A model generated the notes under the pieces. That model did no database searches, was not told the origin of the DNA, and saw only the letters and a program-made list of their open reading frames with translations. DNA of 45,309 bases from JBDRAU01 sp043823315. GTDB lineage: Bacteria; Patescibacteriota; UBA1384; DTJR01. Below are positions 32,677-40,706 of this stretch, piece after piece. The translations under genes and the position numbers were made by a program. The stretch is from NCBI GenBank assembly GCA_043823315.1, contig JBDRAU010000082.1, positions 1 to 45,309 of the forward strand. Reading direction: 5' to 3'. Positions within the stretch are counted from its first letter, which is position 1; each line of letters starts with the position of its first letter.

Positions 32677-34194
32677 TCAAATTAAAGATTCATCAAAATA
32701 TTTTGGGCTTTCAAATCCCGATAATTTTAAACAAGTCGAAGCCACATTACTTAATCTGCCACCATTTTTAATTCTAATTGACTTGTCTTGATCAACGATT
32801 ATGAAGGGAACCGGATTATTAGTATGTTCTGTATCAATTCCGCCATAAACGGGGTTCACCATTTGTTCCACGTTGCCATGATCGGCAGTAATAACCAAGG
32901 TAGTCTGAGTATCCAGACAAACCTGCGCCAGCTCTTTTAAGAGAGCGTCTATGGTTGATACCGCAGCTAATGCTGCCCTGAAGTCTCCGGTGTGTCCCAC
33001 CATGTCACCGTTTGCAAAGTTGCAGATATAAAAGTGATAATCAGAATTCTTAATATGTGAAACTAAAGCATTTTTTACTCCCTCTGCAGACATCTGCGGT
33101 TTCTGCGCATAAGAAGCAACAGAAGGGGATGGTATTAACAATCTATCCTCAAGTTTATACGGTGACTGTCTATTGCCATTAATAAAAAAAGTAACATGAG
33201 CAAATTTCTCAGTTTCCGCAATATGAAATTGCTTTAAATTATTAATCGCATAAAAACCTCCAATAGTATTGTCGATCGGTTTTGGAGCGAAGACAGACTT
33301 AGATGGAATGTTTAGTTCTTTTTCGATTCCATAGGGAATAAATGTTATTAAATTTAACTTTACAGTCTTGTTTCTTTTGAATCTATTGAAGTTATTGCTC
33401 ATCAGCGCTTGCGTCATTTGTCTAGTGCGATCAGATCTGAAATTGAAAAATATTAACGTGTCATCGTCTTGGAATCGAGCTGTATTGTTAATTATTATCG
33501 GAGATAAATATTCGTCTGTTTCACCCTCTCTATATGCTTGAGACATTGCGGAAAGGGCGTTTGTGGACTTCCTTCCTGTGCCAAACAGTAAGGCGTTGTA
33601 AGCCGCTAATGTTCTTAGCCAATTTCCTTTTCGGTCAAGCATAACCCTACCCATTATTGTAGCTATTTTGCCACAGCCGTTCTTGTTACAGGCTTTTTCA
33701 ACCTCATTAATCAAGTCGAGCCCATGATATGGCGCATTATCTCTCCCGTCTGTAAATAGATGAAGGAAAACCTTTTGATGTTTTAGTTCGCAGCTTAATT
33801 TAATCAGAGCTAAAAGATGATTAATATTAGCGTGGATACTTGCATCCGAGAGAATACCAAGTAAGTGCAAATTAGTTCCTTTTTGTTTAGATCCCTGGAT
33901 TGCTTCAATTAAGACTTTATTTTTAAAAAAATCTCCATCCTCTATGGATTTATTGATTACGGAAACAGCTTGTTCAATTATGTTTCCCGATCCCAGATTC
34001 ATATGTCCGACCTCTGAATTACCTACCTCATCTCCGGGTAATCCCACAAATGTACCCGATGCCTCCACGGTAGTGTTGGGGTATGTACGAAGCAATTTAT
34101 AAAAATTTGCCGGTCTTGCAGTTGAGACAGCATTACCCCCCCAGCTAGCAGCCACTCCCCAGCCATCCAAAATAATTAATGCTAGTTTTTTCAT
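32677..34194 (-). CDS. gpmI: 2,3-bisphosphoglycerate-independent phosphoglycerate mutase, copy B
   Basis: iPGM interconverts 3- and 2-phosphoglycerate in glycolysis using two manganese ions. The 505-residue protein has all the expected residues: Asp10 in LILDGWG, the phosphorylated serine Ser60 in NSEVGH, TDGRDNAP, MGRVMLDRKGNW, FRSDRTRQMT, ETEKFAHVTFFING, ANGDMVGHTGDF, TADHGN and TEHTNNPVPF. It has a normal ATG. It directly follows the other copy (no gap between), so both come from the same transcript. Similar overall to copy A but clearly diverged. Confidence 0.94.
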   Translation of the reverse strand: MKKLALIILDGWGVAASWGGNAVSTARPANFYKLLRTYPNTTVEASGTFVGLPGDEVGNSEVGHMNLGSGNIIEQAVSVINKSIEDGDFFKNKVLIEAIQGSKQKGTNLHLLGILSDASIHANINHLLALIKLSCELKHQKVFLHLFTDGRDNAPYHGLDLINEVEKACNKNGCGKIATIMGRVMLDRKGNWLRTLAAYNALLFGTGRKSTNALSAMSQAYREGETDEYLSPIIINNTARFQDDDTLIFFNFRSDRTRQMTQALMSNNFNRFKRNKTVKLNLITFIPYGIEKELNIPSKSVFAPKPIDNTIGGFYAINNLKQFHIAETEKFAHVTFFINGNRQSPYKLEDRLLIPSPSVASYAQKPQMSAEGVKNALVSHIKNSDYHFYICNFANGDMVGHTGDFRAALAAVSTIDALLKELAQVCLDTQTTLVITADHGNVEQMVNPVYGGIDTEHTNNPVPFIIVDQDKSIRIKNGGRLSNVASTCLKLSGFESPKYFDESLI

Positions 34195-35739
34195 TTAGCT
34201 CATCATCGATTTTAAATTTATGCCTGTCATTTCCTTCGGCTTACTAATACCCAAAGAATCTAGGACTGTTGGTGCAATATCAGCCAAAATCCCAATCGGA
34301 TCTTGGTTAAAAAAGTGCTCTTTATTGATGAGTTTCTTTTTCCTTTTTAAACTGCAGTTAATAAATGGGACAGGACTCAAAGAGTGTTCCTTGTTTGGTT
34401 TGCCCGATGCAAAATCTACCATCTCATCACAATTACCATGGTCGGATGTAATAAAAACATCATAATCGTTATGTAGAAGCGCCCCAACGCACTTACCCAG
34501 GGAATTGTCCAAGATGGTCAAGGCCTTTTTCGTTGCCTCAAAATTTCCAGAATGTCCGACCATGTCACCGTTAGCAAAATTAGCAGCGATAAAATTATAT
34601 CCCTTGCTTGATGCTTTAATTATTTCGTTTGAGATTTCTATTACTCTCATTTGTGGAAAAACATCGTAACTGGCTAATTTTTTGCTTGGAATTAAAATAT
34701 CCTCTTCTAGATGAAACTTTGTTCGATTTCCTCCAGAGAAGAAATAGGTTATGTGTGCAAACTTCTCGGTTTCAGCAATGTGAAGTTGACTGAGAGAATT
34801 TTTCGAGATTATTTCGCTTATGGGAAGTGTTAGTGAGTTAGTCTCGGGATTATTAAGTTCTATATTTGAAAAAAGTACGTTCAGCCCGAGGTTGTCATCG
34901 TATGTCGTCATCGAAAAAAAGTTTTGACAAAGACTTGTCCGTTTAATTTCTTTCAGGGATTTATCGACAAATGCTCTTGTAATTTGTACTGCCCTGTCGG
35001 AACGGTAGTTCGTAAAAATCATTACATCTTTTACGGGATCGAAAACCTTTCCCCCTAATGACACAGGGTCAAAGAATTCGTCTGTTTTTCCTGTCTTGTA
35101 ACTATCAGCAATAATATCTTCTGGTTTTACGATGGAGTTTTCCTTTCTTGTAATGGCATCATAGGCTGCTTGGGTTCTGTCCCAATTTTTATCCCTGTCC
35201 ATAGCGTAGAAGCGCCCCATGATTGAGCCGAAAGTTATCAGTTTTCCAACCTCTTTTTTTATTTGATCGAGAAACAAATTAGCAGATTTTTCTCCGACAT
35301 CTCTTCCATCGCAAATAATGTGCAAAACGATCTCTGCCTTTGGTCGAAGGCTTTTAATTATTTTTACGAGTCCCAATAGGTGTTTGATGTGACCATGCAC
35401 GCCTCCATTCGACATCAGAAAAAGCAGATGTACTTTTGAGCCATGATCTACTAAATTGAGTATTTTTATCAATTTAGACTTCTTTGCAATAGAGCCGTCG
35501 GTTATCGATTTAGTTATCTGCGGTAAGTCTTGCAGAACAATTCTTCCCATTCCAATTGTTGTGTGTCCGACTTCTGAACTTCCAAATTCACCCCACGGCA
35601 ACCCAACCTCCTCGGCTGAAGCTTTTAGCAAGCAATTAGGGAAATTTTCTACCATCAAATCAATATTCGGAGTTTTAGCGTTCAAAACAGCATTTCCCGT
35701 AACTTCTGGGGTTATACCAAAACCATCCAATATCAACAA
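34195..35739 (-). CDS. gpmI: 2,3-bisphosphoglycerate-independent phosphoglycerate mutase, copy A
   Basis: This second iPGM (514 residues) also keeps the complete catalytic set: Asp5 in LILDGFG, Ser55 in SSEVGH, CDGRDVGEKS, MGRFYAMDRDKNWDRT, YRSDRAVQ, ETEKFAHITYFFSGG, ANGDMVGHSGNF, TSDHGN, KEHSLSPVPF. The N-terminus is unusual: no ATG is available; the earliest plausible start in frame is TTG at 35739, preceded by AAGG, whereas a strong GGAGGG lies further upstream before ATA/ATC codons that would encode the residues expected before LILDG. It heads the two-gene unit and diverges from the phosphoglucose isomerase gene. Confidence 0.92.
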   Translation of the reverse strand: MLILDGFGITPEVTGNAVLNAKTPNIDLMVENFPNCLLKASAEEVGLPWGEFGSSEVGHTTIGMGRIVLQDLPQITKSITDGSIAKKSKLIKILNLVDHGSKVHLLFLMSNGGVHGHIKHLLGLVKIIKSLRPKAEIVLHIICDGRDVGEKSANLFLDQIKKEVGKLITFGSIMGRFYAMDRDKNWDRTQAAYDAITRKENSIVKPEDIIADSYKTGKTDEFFDPVSLGGKVFDPVKDVMIFTNYRSDRAVQITRAFVDKSLKEIKRTSLCQNFFSMTTYDDNLGLNVLFSNIELNNPETNSLTLPISEIISKNSLSQLHIAETEKFAHITYFFSGGNRTKFHLEEDILIPSKKLASYDVFPQMRVIEISNEIIKASSKGYNFIAANFANGDMVGHSGNFEATKKALTILDNSLGKCVGALLHNDYDVFITSDHGNCDEMVDFASGKPNKEHSLSPVPFINCSLKRKKKLINKEHFFNQDPIGILADIAPTVLDSLGISKPKEMTGINLKSMMS

Positions 35740-35946
35740 AGCTACCTTATTGATTATCCCTCCTTCAAGGACGTATTTATATATAAAGGTTTGTCTTTAT
35801 CTTATCCGAGGACGGCTCTGTTGTAAACTACTGTATATATACAAATACGATATTTAAATGAAGGTGTTGGGGTTGATAGTTATTACTAAATAAAATAATA
35901 TTGAGTTGGAGTTATAATAAAAGATGGTTTTATTAGTGGAGGAAAA
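35740..35946. promoter_or_regulatory. Divergent control region between gpmI and pgi
   Basis: For the plus-strand gene a TATAAT at 35913-35918 is visible and would give a leader of about 22 bases; no good -35 box was found at the right spacing (TTGATA-N17-TAATAT at 35873-35901 is an alternative). For the minus strand a TATATA-rich stretch near 35774-35788 is the best -10 candidate. A perfect palindrome TGTATATATACA (35832-35843) lies about midway and is a possible operator. Confidence 0.4.
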
Positions 35947-36726
35947 GTGAATATAGATTTAAGTGAAAAAATAGGACTATCGGTCACGCTCAACAAGGAG
36001 AATCGTCTTGAATTTGGCGCAGATGTCAAATTCGATGGAGAATCTATTAGAAGCATGGCAGATCTATCCGTTGTCGCTGCCGATGAAAACCTTAAACTTG
36101 ATAACGCTCCAGCATATTTTATGTATCGCAATGTTCACAAACAAGAAGACGAAGCAAAGCTAGTCGAAAATAAACAACGCTTTGACTTAACAGTTATTCC
36201 TCGGAACAGTCTTGGGGAAGAATTCATTAAAACCTCAGGACACTACCATCCCGAGAAACCCGGAACTGGCGTTGAATATCCCGAGCTCTACTATGTGATT
36301 TCAGGTCAAGCGACCTATCTAATGCAAAAGCACGAAAAGGACGGGTCGATCAGCGATGTGATTATTTCAAGAGTTAAGCCCGGCGAGGCAATCATAATGC
36401 CCTTGAACTACGGACATGTCACTATCAACGAACTTGACGAACCGCTAGTTATGGCTAACTGGGTGGAATCAAGTTTCTCCTCGGTATATGGCGATTACGA
36501 AAAAAAGAGAGGTGCGGCTTATTATCTAAAAACAGACGGGTTTGAAAAGAATCCTAACTACGAAAATGTGCCCGAGCTCAAAACTATGACAACGAATCCA
36601 TTGTCAATTATGGATCTGAAGGATACGCTAATTTATAGTTACGTAAATAAAATCGACAAAATTGAGTTAATTGCCAAACCGGAACTCCATCTCGATGATT
36701 TTAAGGTTGAAAATTTATTTAAATAA
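35947..36726 (+). CDS. Glucose-6-phosphate isomerase, cupin (archaeal) type
   Basis: This metal-dependent cupin isomerase converts glucose-6-phosphate to fructose-6-phosphate. The start is GTG at 35947 with GGAGG four bases away. Of 259 residues, the cupin core contains SGHYHPEKPGTG (His99, His101), YPELYYVISG (Glu113) and LNYGHVTINE (His157), the usual metal ligands, and WVESSFSSVYGDYEKKRGAAYY. About 60 N-terminal residues extend beyond short archaeal homologues. The glycolysis neighbours (two iPGM genes on the other strand) support the call. The usual bacterial PGI fold is not seen. Confidence 0.88.
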   Translation: MNIDLSEKIGLSVTLNKENRLEFGADVKFDGESIRSMADLSVVAADENLKLDNAPAYFMYRNVHKQEDEAKLVENKQRFDLTVIPRNSLGEEFIKTSGHYHPEKPGTGVEYPELYYVISGQATYLMQKHEKDGSISDVIISRVKPGEAIIMPLNYGHVTINELDEPLVMANWVESSFSSVYGDYEKKRGAAYYLKTDGFEKNPNYENVPELKTMTTNPLSIMDLKDTLIYSYVNKIDKIELIAKPELHLDDFKVENLFK

Positions 36727-36766
36727 AAAAAATACTTACCCAAAAGTAAATATTATTTTTGGTAGA

Positions 36767-36799
36767 GTAACTGGGCCTGTTGCTTTTTGAACCAGTTAC
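36767..36799 (+). terminator. Possible terminator after the isomerase gene
   Basis: GTAACTGG (36767-36774) and CCAGTTAC (36792-36799) form a perfect 8-bp stem with a 17-base loop, followed by TGGGCTTTTCA. The T-run is short and displaced, so function is uncertain. Confidence 0.35.
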
Positions 36800-36860
36800 T
36801 GGGCTTTTCAAATAGCGTGAAAATGTTATTATACTAATATGAAAACATTCTTATTTATTG

Positions 36861-37031
36861 ATGGCTTTTTCTTCACGTTTCCCTTACGGAATGTCTTTTA
36901 AAACCAACAAGCGTATTGTATTAGATTATCAGAAGTATTTTGTCAAAAAGGCATTGCCTCTATTTAAGAAAAAGCCAAAATACTTGCAGATTATTGATAT
37001 AGATGAGGATGTTAAAGTTTTGCATGTATAG
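36861..37031 (+). CDS. Small hypothetical ORF (56 residues)
   Basis: An ATG-started frame of 56 residues, basic (FKTNKRIVLDYQKYFVKKAL, FKKKPKYLQIID), with no recognised domain and no clear ribosome site. A separate ATG at 36840 opens a 20-residue frame MKTFLFIDGFFF in a different phase; that start resembles NYN/DUF88-like N-termini (FIDG), so this stretch may be the remains of a frameshifted gene. Coding status is uncertain. Confidence 0.3.
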   Translation: MAFSSRFPYGMSFKTNKRIVLDYQKYFVKKALPLFKKKPKYLQIIDIDEDVKVLHV

Positions 37032-37035
37032 AAAG

Positions 37036-37058
37036 ACCCGACGCTCATCACGTCGGGT
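37036..37058. terminator. Perfect hairpin, possible terminator
   Basis: ACCCGACG and CGTCGGGT (37036-37043, 37051-37058) pair perfectly around CTCATCA. The plus-strand continuation TAAGTAATTT lacks a clear T-run; on the minus strand TCTTTC follows. It could end the small ORF region. Confidence 0.35.
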
Positions 37059-37085
37059 AAGTAATTTCAATATACTACAAATTTT

Positions 37086-37184
37086 CGCTAATGTCAACTG
37101 TTTGAAAGCATTAGCGTACCAATTATCGTCTGAAAAATTACCCTTATTCTTCCCTAATGTATCCTCTGTAAAAGGAGGATACAT
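37086..37184. repeat. Two inverted-repeat structures between the small ORF and the repeat array
   Basis: CGCTAATG/CATTAGCG (37086-37093 with 37109-37116, 15-base loop) and ATGTATCCTC/GAGGATACAT (37157-37166 with 37175-37184, 8-base loop) are both perfect. The second is followed 13 bases later by the first palindromic element. No gene is seen in this stretch. Confidence 0.55.
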
Positions 37185-37197
37185 AACTTTATAAAAC

Positions 37198-37559
37198 GTC
37201 ATTGCGCGGTACTCCAACCTGCCCGCCCGCCTGCAGCGTTGCAGCAACTTCGGGCAGGCAATGCTTAAAGCATAACTTTTGCAGGCGGGAACAATCTGGA
37301 TTGCCACACCCAGTAGGACTCGCGATGACAAAGGGAAGGTGTCATTGCGCGGTTGGTTTGTCATTGCGCGGTTTTGGGGCGGAACCAAAACCTAATGTTT
37401 CCTCGAAGCAATCTGTTCAGATCGCCGCGCCAGTAGGCTCGCGATGACAAAGGGGAGTTGTCATTGCGCGGTTTGCGAGTGGAGCGCAAACCTAATGCTA
37501 TTACTCCGCGGCAATCCCTCACTGTTTATATTAGATTGCTTCTCTATGCTCGCGATGAC
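37198..37559. repeat. Array of three GTCATTGCG palindromic elements
   Basis: Three units run in a row: 37198-37329, 37360-37448 and 37460-37559. Each opens with GTCATTGCGCGG and closes with TCGCGATGAC; a solo start GTCATTGCGCGG also occurs at 37341. The internal sequences differ (CCTGCCCGCCCGCCTGCAG, GCGGAACCAAAACC), but GCAATC near the end is shared. Between 36,727 and 37,671 no gene other than the small ORF is evident. Confidence 0.85.
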
Positions 37560-37671
37560 AACACTTCGGACATTCTGCTGACTTGCAACAGCCAAAAAGT
37601 GTCAACAAAAAACCAGCTCTTGACTGGTTAGATTCGAACTAAATTATTTAGTCTATGCTAATTAAAAGGTT

Positions 37672-37758
37672 TGGTGGGGATGGAGAGATTCGAACTCTCA
37701 TGGACTAACGCCCAATGGTTTTTGAGACCATCCTGTATACCAGTTCCAGCACATCCCC
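37672..37758 (-). tRNA. tRNA-Leu(CAA)
   Basis: The minus strand folds as an 87-base type II tRNA with encoded CCA: acceptor GGGGATG/CATCCCC, long variable arm (TGGGCGTTAGTCCAT), anticodon loop CTCAAAA (anticodon CAA) and T arm GAGAG-TTCGAAT-CTCTC. It decodes UUG. It lies between a repeat array and tsaC on the same strand. Confidence 0.93.
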
Positions 37759-37782
37759 GCACCTGTTATTTTAGCAAGATTA

Positions 37783-38343
37783 TTAGGGAAATGGAAGTTC
37801 CCCTGCGCGAATAACCCTAGGTTCGTTAGTTCTAATGTCAACAACGGTAGAAGGTTTTCGGGGTTTAAAGGATGGGTGTTCTATAATTAAATCCGCCTTA
37901 AGGTAAATCTTGGCGTGAAGGTTTTTTATACTTGTGGCTGGATTTGTTCCGGTTAAATTTGCTGAGGTGGCGGTAGTTGGTTTTCCAAAAGCCCCTGTAA
38001 TTTCCGTTATTATTGTATTTTTGGGAATTCGTACCGATGCATCGTCTGAAATTATGAAAGTAAATGGTCCAGGAAGATATTTCTCCAATATTTTCTCTTG
38101 ATTCTCGGATAACTCGATATATTTTTTCACCATATTTAAATCAGCAAAATTATATGAGAATTTTTGATCGGACCTGCGACCCTTGATGTCTTCTAGTCGC
38201 GTTATGGCTTCTGCGTTTGTCCCATCGACAGCAACTCCATAAACTGTATCCGAAGGGTAAACGACGATGCCACCGCTAGCGAGTACCTTGATTGCCTTAT
38301 CTAAAATTTTCTTATGATTAACTTCTGACAAAACTATCTGCAT
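37783..38343 (-). CDS. tsaC: Threonylcarbamoyl-AMP synthase (TsaC/Sua5/YrdC family)
   Basis: TsaC makes threonylcarbamoyl-AMP for t6A37 modification of ANN-decoding tRNAs. The 186-residue protein contains the YrdC-fold features GGIVVYPSDTVYGVAVDGTN, LEDIKGRRSDQKF, LPGPFTFII and TSANLTGTNPATS, and STVVDI near the C-terminus. Length fits the single-domain TsaC without the Sua5 extension. The start MQIVLSEV is preceded by AAGGAGAAG about 11 bases away. It sits between two tRNA genes. Confidence 0.93.
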   Translation of the reverse strand: MQIVLSEVNHKKILDKAIKVLASGGIVVYPSDTVYGVAVDGTNAEAITRLEDIKGRRSDQKFSYNFADLNMVKKYIELSENQEKILEKYLPGPFTFIISDDASVRIPKNTIITEITGAFGKPTTATSANLTGTNPATSIKNLHAKIYLKADLIIEHPSFKPRKPSTVVDIRTNEPRVIRAGELPFP

Positions 38344-38426
38344 CTCTTGATTATCTTCTCCTTTAAATATAAAATGGCTTTTGAAGCCATAATCATTCTA
38401 GCTTGAAATTGCGGTCTTGACAATAT

Positions 38427-38502
38427 GGGCCATTAGCTCAGTTGGTAGAGCGCATCATTCGCATTGATGAGGTCGCCGGTTCGAATCCGGCATGGTCCAC
38501 CA
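38427..38502 (+). tRNA. tRNA-Ala(CGC)
   Basis: A 76-base cloverleaf with encoded CCA: acceptor GGGCCAT/ATGGTCC (one G-T), D arm AGTTGGTAGA, anticodon stem CATCA/TGATG with loop TTCGCAT (anticodon CGC) and T arm GCCGG-TTCGAAT-CCGGC. It decodes GCG alanine codons. Starts 84 bases from tsaC on the opposite strand, 33 bases before lysS. Confidence 0.94.
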
Positions 38503-38520
38503 ATAATACGCCTATTTTTT

Positions 38521-38536
38521 TGATACAATAAACCTA
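38521..38536 (+). promoter_or_regulatory. Extended -10 promoter of lysS, leaderless layout
   Basis: TGATACAAT (38521-38529) is an extended -10 (TG-n-TACAAT) followed by six bases (AAACCT) and then the lysS ATG at 38536. No -35 box is visible upstream in the tRNA-Ala region. The expected transcription start is the A of the ATG. The identical string TGATACAATAAA precedes truB. Confidence 0.6.
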
Positions 38537-40017
38537 TGGAAAATAAAAAAGAGCGGGAATCGAGGCAGGACAAGCTTGATGCTATTATTAAATCTGGAAT
38601 AAATCCGTATCCCTCCAAAACCAACCGCAATACCTCGATTCAAAAAGCCAAAAAATCCAAAGATGATAATCTGATTGTTGCAGGTAAAATCGTTTCCGTT
38701 CGTTCTCACGGCAAATCTACATTTATAGATCTTCAGGATGAAAGTGATCTGATCCAGGTTTACTTCAAACTCGACACAATCGGAGAGGAAAAATATACTT
38801 TTCTAAAGAATGTCGAAGTAGGGGATTACATCGAAGCGCGCGGAGGAGTATTTAAAACAAAGACAGGGGAACTGACTATTGCCGCCAAGGACTACGCGAT
38901 TTTATCCAAGTCGCTCCTTCCCGTACCCGATAAGTGGTATGGACTAAAAGATACCGAAATCCGATACCGCAAAAGATATCTCGATCTTATAATGAATCCT
39001 GATGTCAAAAAAAATATCGAGACAAGATCGAAGATAATTGGTACTCTGAGATCCTTCATGCAGGAAAATGGTTTTCTAGAGGTAGAAACACCGATCCTAC
39101 AAGCCATTCCCGGTGGTGCATCAGCCAAACCATTTATCACTAAATACAACATCTTGAAACAGGACATGTATCTTAGGATTGCACCTGAACTATTTCTAAA
39201 GCGGTTAATCGTTGGGGGATTCGAGAAGGTTTTTGAAATTGGGCGCCAATTCAGAAACGAAGGAGTTTCGCACATGCACAATCCAGAATTTACCTCTATC
39301 GAATTTTACTGGGCATACCAGGATTACGAAGGTCTGATGAAGTTTACCGAAGAATTAACAAGCAATTTGGTCGTGGAAGTGAAGGGATCGCTTAAGGTAA
39401 TATATCAAAAAGAAGAACTTAATTTCGCTCCTCCCTATCCACGCATTACCTTCGATGCACTTATCGAAAAGGATTGTGGAATAAACATTTATAAATACCC
39501 AACTTTCGACAAACTTAAAGGAGAAGTACAAAAGAAGAAAATAGATATTGATCTTAAAAATATAAAGGTTTGGCCCAAACTTGTAGATGAGCTTTACAAA
39601 AAAGTATCTCGGCCCAAAATAATACAGCCAACTTTTGTAATAGATCATCCACTCGTACTTGTCCCGCTTGCTAAAGCCAAAGAGGACGAACCGCAAAAAT
39701 CTCAAACTTTTCAACTTGTCTGTGGCGGGGGATTTGAAATTCTTAAAGCATATTCAGAACAAAATGATCCTAAAGTACAAGAGGAAAAGTTTAAAGAGCA
39801 AGTTAAATTGTCCAAAGCAGGATGGGATGAGTCCAACATGATGGATAATGAATATGTAGAAGCCCTGAAGTATGGTATGCCGCCAACGGCCGGATGGGGA
39901 ATGGGGATTGAGAGAATCGCAATGATTTTGACAGACCAGCATTCAATCAAGGAAATTATTGCCTTTCCTACTTTAAAAAACAATTCTTCGACCTCGATAA
40001 AGACCAAGAAGAAGTGA
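38536..40017 (+). CDS. lysS: Lysyl-tRNA synthetase, class II
   Basis: This enzyme charges tRNA-Lys. The 493-residue protein has the N-terminal OB-fold (IVAGKIVSVRSHGKSTFIDLQD), class II motif 1 (FLEVETPILQ), motif 2 (FRNEGVSHMHNPEFTSIE) and motif 3 (GWGMGIERIAMIL). It is full length. A 4-base overlap (GTGA) with the next gene makes a two-gene unit. Lysine-rich KTKKK C-terminus. Confidence 0.96.
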   Translation: MENKKERESRQDKLDAIIKSGINPYPSKTNRNTSIQKAKKSKDDNLIVAGKIVSVRSHGKSTFIDLQDESDLIQVYFKLDTIGEEKYTFLKNVEVGDYIEARGGVFKTKTGELTIAAKDYAILSKSLLPVPDKWYGLKDTEIRYRKRYLDLIMNPDVKKNIETRSKIIGTLRSFMQENGFLEVETPILQAIPGGASAKPFITKYNILKQDMYLRIAPELFLKRLIVGGFEKVFEIGRQFRNEGVSHMHNPEFTSIEFYWAYQDYEGLMKFTEELTSNLVVEVKGSLKVIYQKEELNFAPPYPRITFDALIEKDCGINIYKYPTFDKLKGEVQKKKIDIDLKNIKVWPKLVDELYKKVSRPKIIQPTFVIDHPLVLVPLAKAKEDEPQKSQTFQLVCGGGFEILKAYSEQNDPKVQEEKFKEQVKLSKAGWDESNMMDNEYVEALKYGMPPTAGWGMGIERIAMILTDQHSIKEIIAFPTLKNNSSTSIKTKKK

Positions 40018-40484
40018 TCTATTATTTAGTTGGTGCAATTGTTCTGATGCTTATCGGAATTATAGGTGTTGTCCTTCCCGTACTTCCGGGACTTCCCCTG
40101 ATGTTTGTAGTGGCCCTCGTTTTTCACTTTTTTGTAAAACCTCTCTCGCTTTGGGCAATCGGAGTTTTTGCTTTGATCACTGCCATCTCTTTTTTAATAG
40201 ACCATCTGAGCGGAGTTTTGGGATCAAAGTTTTTTGGCGCAAGTAGAAGGTCCATGCTTATCGGGTTTGTAGCAATGCTGGTCGGACTTATCATATTTCC
40301 ACCATTTGGAGCTATTATTGGCCTTTTTGCAGGAATATTCGCAAGTGAGTTAATTTCTAAAAAAGATGAGCGCAAAGCTCTAAAAGCCGCCTCGGGTGGC
40401 CTTTTGTCTGTTGTCCTAGGCATTATTTTAAATCTAATTCTTGCGATCGGATTCTTTGTAATATTTCTGGTTAGTGCTATTTAG
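40014..40484 (+). CDS. DUF456 family membrane protein
   Basis: This 156-residue membrane protein starts at a GTG that overlaps the lysS stop. It has about four to five hydrophobic segments, with the DUF456-like motif IIGVVLPVLPGLPLMF near the N-terminus and GLIIFPPFGAIIGLFAG followed by an acidic/basic loop ISKKDERKAL. Function of the family is unknown. Co-expression with lysS is likely from the overlap. Family call is by motif recall. Confidence 0.75.
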   Translation: MIYYLVGAIVLMLIGIIGVVLPVLPGLPLMFVVALVFHFFVKPLSLWAIGVFALITAISFLIDHLSGVLGSKFFGASRRSMLIGFVAMLVGLIIFPPFGAIIGLFAGIFASELISKKDERKALKAASGGLLSVVLGIILNLILAIGFFVIFLVSAI

Positions 40485-40492
40485 TCAACATT

Positions 40493-40700
40493 GTCATTGC
40501 GCCTGCCCACCTTTGGCGGGAGTGTACACACGCGGCAATCTAATTCGGAGCTCAAGCTTCAGTTTGTTTATCGTCATTGCGCGGTTTGGGGGCGGAACCC
40601 AAACCTAATGCGCTTAATCCGAAGCAATCTATGGAGCTCAAACTTCAGCTTGCTTATTGTCATTGCGAGGTAATCCGAAGCAATCTATGGAGCCCAGATT
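40493..40700. repeat. Decayed GTCATTGCG repeats
   Basis: Element starts occur at 40493, 40573 and 40659 (GTCATTGCG plus C/CGG/AGG). A 35-base segment beginning GGAGCTCAAGCTTCAG (40547-40581) is repeated with a few changes at 40633-40667, and GAAGCAATCTATGGAG appears at 40621 and 40679, so this is a tandem duplication of a repeat unit. Closing GCAATGAC ends are not seen. Between 40,485 and 40,967 no gene is seen. Confidence 0.75.
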
Positions 40701-40706
40701 TTCTTG

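Noticed and set aside
32677..35739. Single phosphoglycerate mutase split by a frameshift
   Set aside because: Both frames are of full length and each has its own complete set of active-site motifs.
37198..37559. CRISPR array
   Set aside because: Units are 89-132 bp, differ internally, have inverted ends and variable gaps, and no cas genes are present.
22461..40017. Recoded UGA (glycine) genetic code
   Set aside because: TGA ends infA, fusA, lysS and others at expected protein ends, and no in-frame TGA is needed inside conserved genes.
40491..40673. 60-codon frame in the 40.5-kb repeat array
   Set aside because: It starts inside a repeat unit, is rich in repeat-derived residues and has no ribosome site.
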